Source of the DNA: Harmonia axyridis
Taxonomy: Eukaryota > Arthropoda > Insecta > Coleoptera > Coccinellidae
Assembly (NCBI RefSeq): GCF_914767665.1
Contig: NC_059507.1
Span: 22,632,718 to 22,696,717 of the forward strand
Direction: 5' to 3'
Length of the DNA: 64,000 nt
Below, piece after piece: positions 62,364 through 64,000 of the stretch. The translations under genes and the position numbers were made by a program. The stretch's first letter is position 1; the number at the start of each line of letters is the position of its first letter. The notes below the pieces were generated by a model. The model ran no database searches. It saw only the letters and a list, made by a program, of their open reading frames with translations, and had not been told where the DNA came from.

Positions 62364-63237
62364 TGCAACGATTTTGCACGCTTCATTCCATGTTACGCTA
62401 CTGGAATTTTTGAAGACGCGGTAATTTGTCAATTAATCGTATCAAATCGGGTACTATCGGTGGGATCGCAGATGCGCGTTCCTGGAGAGAATTTTCTGAA
62501 GGATTTTCAATGATGATTGAGACTCCAGCAAGAATAAGTAGATTTAGTGGTAGATTTAGATTTCAGTCATTATTAGTTTAATTTGAGACTCGGAATCTTA
62601 TTTATCGGCGAGAATTGTGTCGGGATTCTCGCACCTCCCGTGGGATTAGAATGAAGAAAACCTCCCGTGGGATTAGAACGAAGAAACCTCCCGTGGGATT
62701 AGAACGAAGAAAACCTCCCGTGGGATTAGAACGAAGAAACCTCCCGTGGGATTAGAACGAAGAAAACCTCCCGTGGGATTAGAACGAAGAAACCTCCCGT
62801 GGGATTAGAACAGGAACCTTTCTTGGGATTGGAAAACATCAAGAACTACTTCCTTGAGATACAGAATTTGGGATAGTACGTATGTTAGACCACTTTGCTC
62901 TCTGAATCTGAAAGAATTCCTGCGAAATACCTGGCATTATCACACCAACTTCGTTGAATGAGGACTGGAGTACTATAGCTTCCTGATAAGAATTGGTGTT
63001 CAGAAGGCTGAAGATAATATACAGAAGAGGTTCCATCCTAGTAACAGAGTGGCTCATTTAAAATCGTTTTAAGTTAAGTTTCTATTTTATTATTTGTTTG
63101 GAGTGAAAAGGATCGATCGTTGTATATTTTGATTTTATTAAATTTGTAAAAACCTGGGTAGGAGTTTTGTTGCCAAATAAGCCAAACCACCCCTAGAAAT
63201 TAGTCCTTAGAGTCTCATGGGCAATTGTAACGTTACA
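62364..63237 (+). repeat. 3' LTR
   Basis: 874 bp, same length and tandem array as the 5' LTR. It is preceded by an A/T tract and a purine-rich GGTGAGAGGTGTG, which would be the polypurine tract. Confidence 0.93.
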
Positions 63238-63325
63238 CTGTAATGAGTTCATTACAGCACTGTTTTTAGAAATGTAGGTAATGAACTCATTACGATACTG
63301 AAATAGAAAAAATAACTTCTTTGCT
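63238..63325 (+). repeat. dispersed repeat, right part of interrupted copy
   Basis: CTGTAATGAGTTCATTACAG and the following bases match 2083-2150. The first four bases are the duplicated target CTGT. Confidence 0.85.
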
Positions 63326-63440
63326 TGTCATATAAAACTTGGTTAGGTTAGGATAATATAAACGTTGTCATGAACATTTGGAGGATTCTAAAAAATTTGC
63401 AAGAACCACAAGTTTCACTGCAATAGAATAAAATGTGTTG
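63326..63440. other. short unassigned spacer
   Basis: AT-rich sequence with GGTTAGGTTAGG. No feature seen, and no exon that could complete the second carrier copy. Confidence 0.4.
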
Positions 63441-63992
63441 TTAAGTTTGTGAAGAAATATAAGGAATTAATCGAAACCAACTGGCCCTTAGGATGTGGTC
63501 GCTGATCTGTGGGCGATCACATGGACAGTGTTCCTCCTCGACCAGGCCCAGCCTGAACAGATTACCTTTGAAAGGACCAAGGGTTTTTGGAAATAAAATG
63601 AACAGAGGGGATCCAGTCGAAGGTACAACGACCCGAGTCAGACGTCTTCCAGTCCACTGCCAACAAGAAGCGAAATGGCGCAGTGAAACATCCATGGACC
63701 GACGGATCGCAGAGGCCCTACCAGGGTCGTCCAAGGTCACGGATGAAATATAGAGCTCTCCGAAAAGAAATTCAAATCCTCTCCTCAGAAAACAAGCTGC
63801 AGCCCGACGCACGACGTAATAGTGTGCTGGTAAACTACCCGTCATAACTTGAAGAGAAGATGTGGCTGCAGTTCGATACGATGGAGAAATAAGGAGGAGG
63901 AAATACCGTTGAGCAGACAATACCGTTGAGCAGACAGAATGACCCGTCGGACATGGGAATGACCCAGGCGGTGATACCATGGGGAGGCGCAA
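63441..63992 (-). pseudogene. LINE ORF2 C-terminal fragment
   Basis: The minus strand carries an open stretch of about 183 codons. Its end, RRLTRVVVPSTGSPLF, LGPFKGNLFRLGLVEEEHCP and CDRPQISDHIL, fits the C-terminus of non-LTR elements (LTGHGxFxxYLxRLGLxxxxxCxC..DxxxHxL). The codon usage is GC-richer than its surround. The fragment runs to the edge of the window, so the rest may lie beyond. Confidence 0.6.
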
Positions 63993-64000
63993 TAAGAATT

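Larger units (their letters stand above)
59371..63237 (+). mobile_element. young non-autonomous LTR retrotransposon
   Basis: Two 874-bp LTRs (59371-60244 and 62364-63237), beginning TGCAACG and ending GTTACA, flank a 2119-bp interior. The 4-bp sequence CTGT is duplicated at both outer edges (59367-59370 and 63238-63241), while the empty-site copy at 1862 has it once. I noticed two substitutions between the LTRs (GGAATT for GGGATT in the tandem array, and CATTG for CGTTG near the 3' side), so insertion is recent. The primer-binding site TGGCGCCCAACGTGGGGC starts 6 bases after the 5' LTR. The interior has no gag, protease, reverse transcriptase, integrase or envelope frame, only a 41-codon frame and tandem repeats. 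It must have been mobilised by an autonomous relative, probably Ty3/gypsy-like given the 4-bp duplication. Confidence 0.9.

Overview
The window is a piece of an insect nuclear genome. The DNA is AT-rich, the genes are split by introns with GT..AG junctions and AATAAA signals, the families are metazoan (mitochondrial 2-oxodicarboxylate carrier, ZNF318-like matrin zinc-finger protein), and the transposons are insect types (mariner, Tc1, Penelope-like, jockey-like LINEs, hAT-like elements, a gypsy-like LTR element, and many small elements ending in TACAGGGTG). A beetle is my best guess, but the sequence alone does not prove the order. I see no bacterial operon, tRNA, rRNA or CRISPR.

Layout. At 1-5.2 kb there is a small secreted-protein gene whose signal peptide is completed only by splicing 2524-2538 to 4187; its intron holds a 938-bp DNA transposon. 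5.2-14.6 kb is almost entirely dead mobile DNA. 14.6-36.7 kb holds the main object of interest: a two-exon gene for a secreted protein of about 5054 residues. A 67-nt exon encodes a signal peptide and a single 15.1-kb exon encodes about 38 tandem copies of a roughly 100-residue domain that I do not recognise. The array has three zones: 10 divergent domains, 14 nearly identical domains joined by Thr/Ser/Pro-rich linkers, and 14 domains without such linkers. Its intron carries a 5'-truncated LINE.

At 37.5-51.0 kb, on the minus strand and tail-to-tail with the giant gene, an 11-exon gene encodes an 849-residue ZNF318-like protein with two matrin-type zinc fingers. Its introns collect LINE, mariner and MITE debris. 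Head-to-head with it, across 0.9 kb, is a complete 299-residue mitochondrial oxodicarboxylate carrier (51.9-54.5 kb). A diverged tandem paralogue follows (57.1-58.1 kb). It has one extra intron and stops after two thirds of the carrier fold, where transposons begin.

58.2-64 kb is mobile DNA again: a Tc1 fragment, then a very young non-autonomous LTR retrotransposon (59371-63237). It has 874-bp LTRs of equal length with only two differences noticed, a CTGT target duplication, and no gag-pol. It sits inside a dispersed repeat whose uninterrupted copy is at 1862-2150. A LINE 3' fragment closes the window.

The genes do not form an operon-like system. The ZNF318-like gene and the carrier may share a divergent promoter region. 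The two secreted-protein genes both put a signal-peptide segment in a tiny first coding exon.
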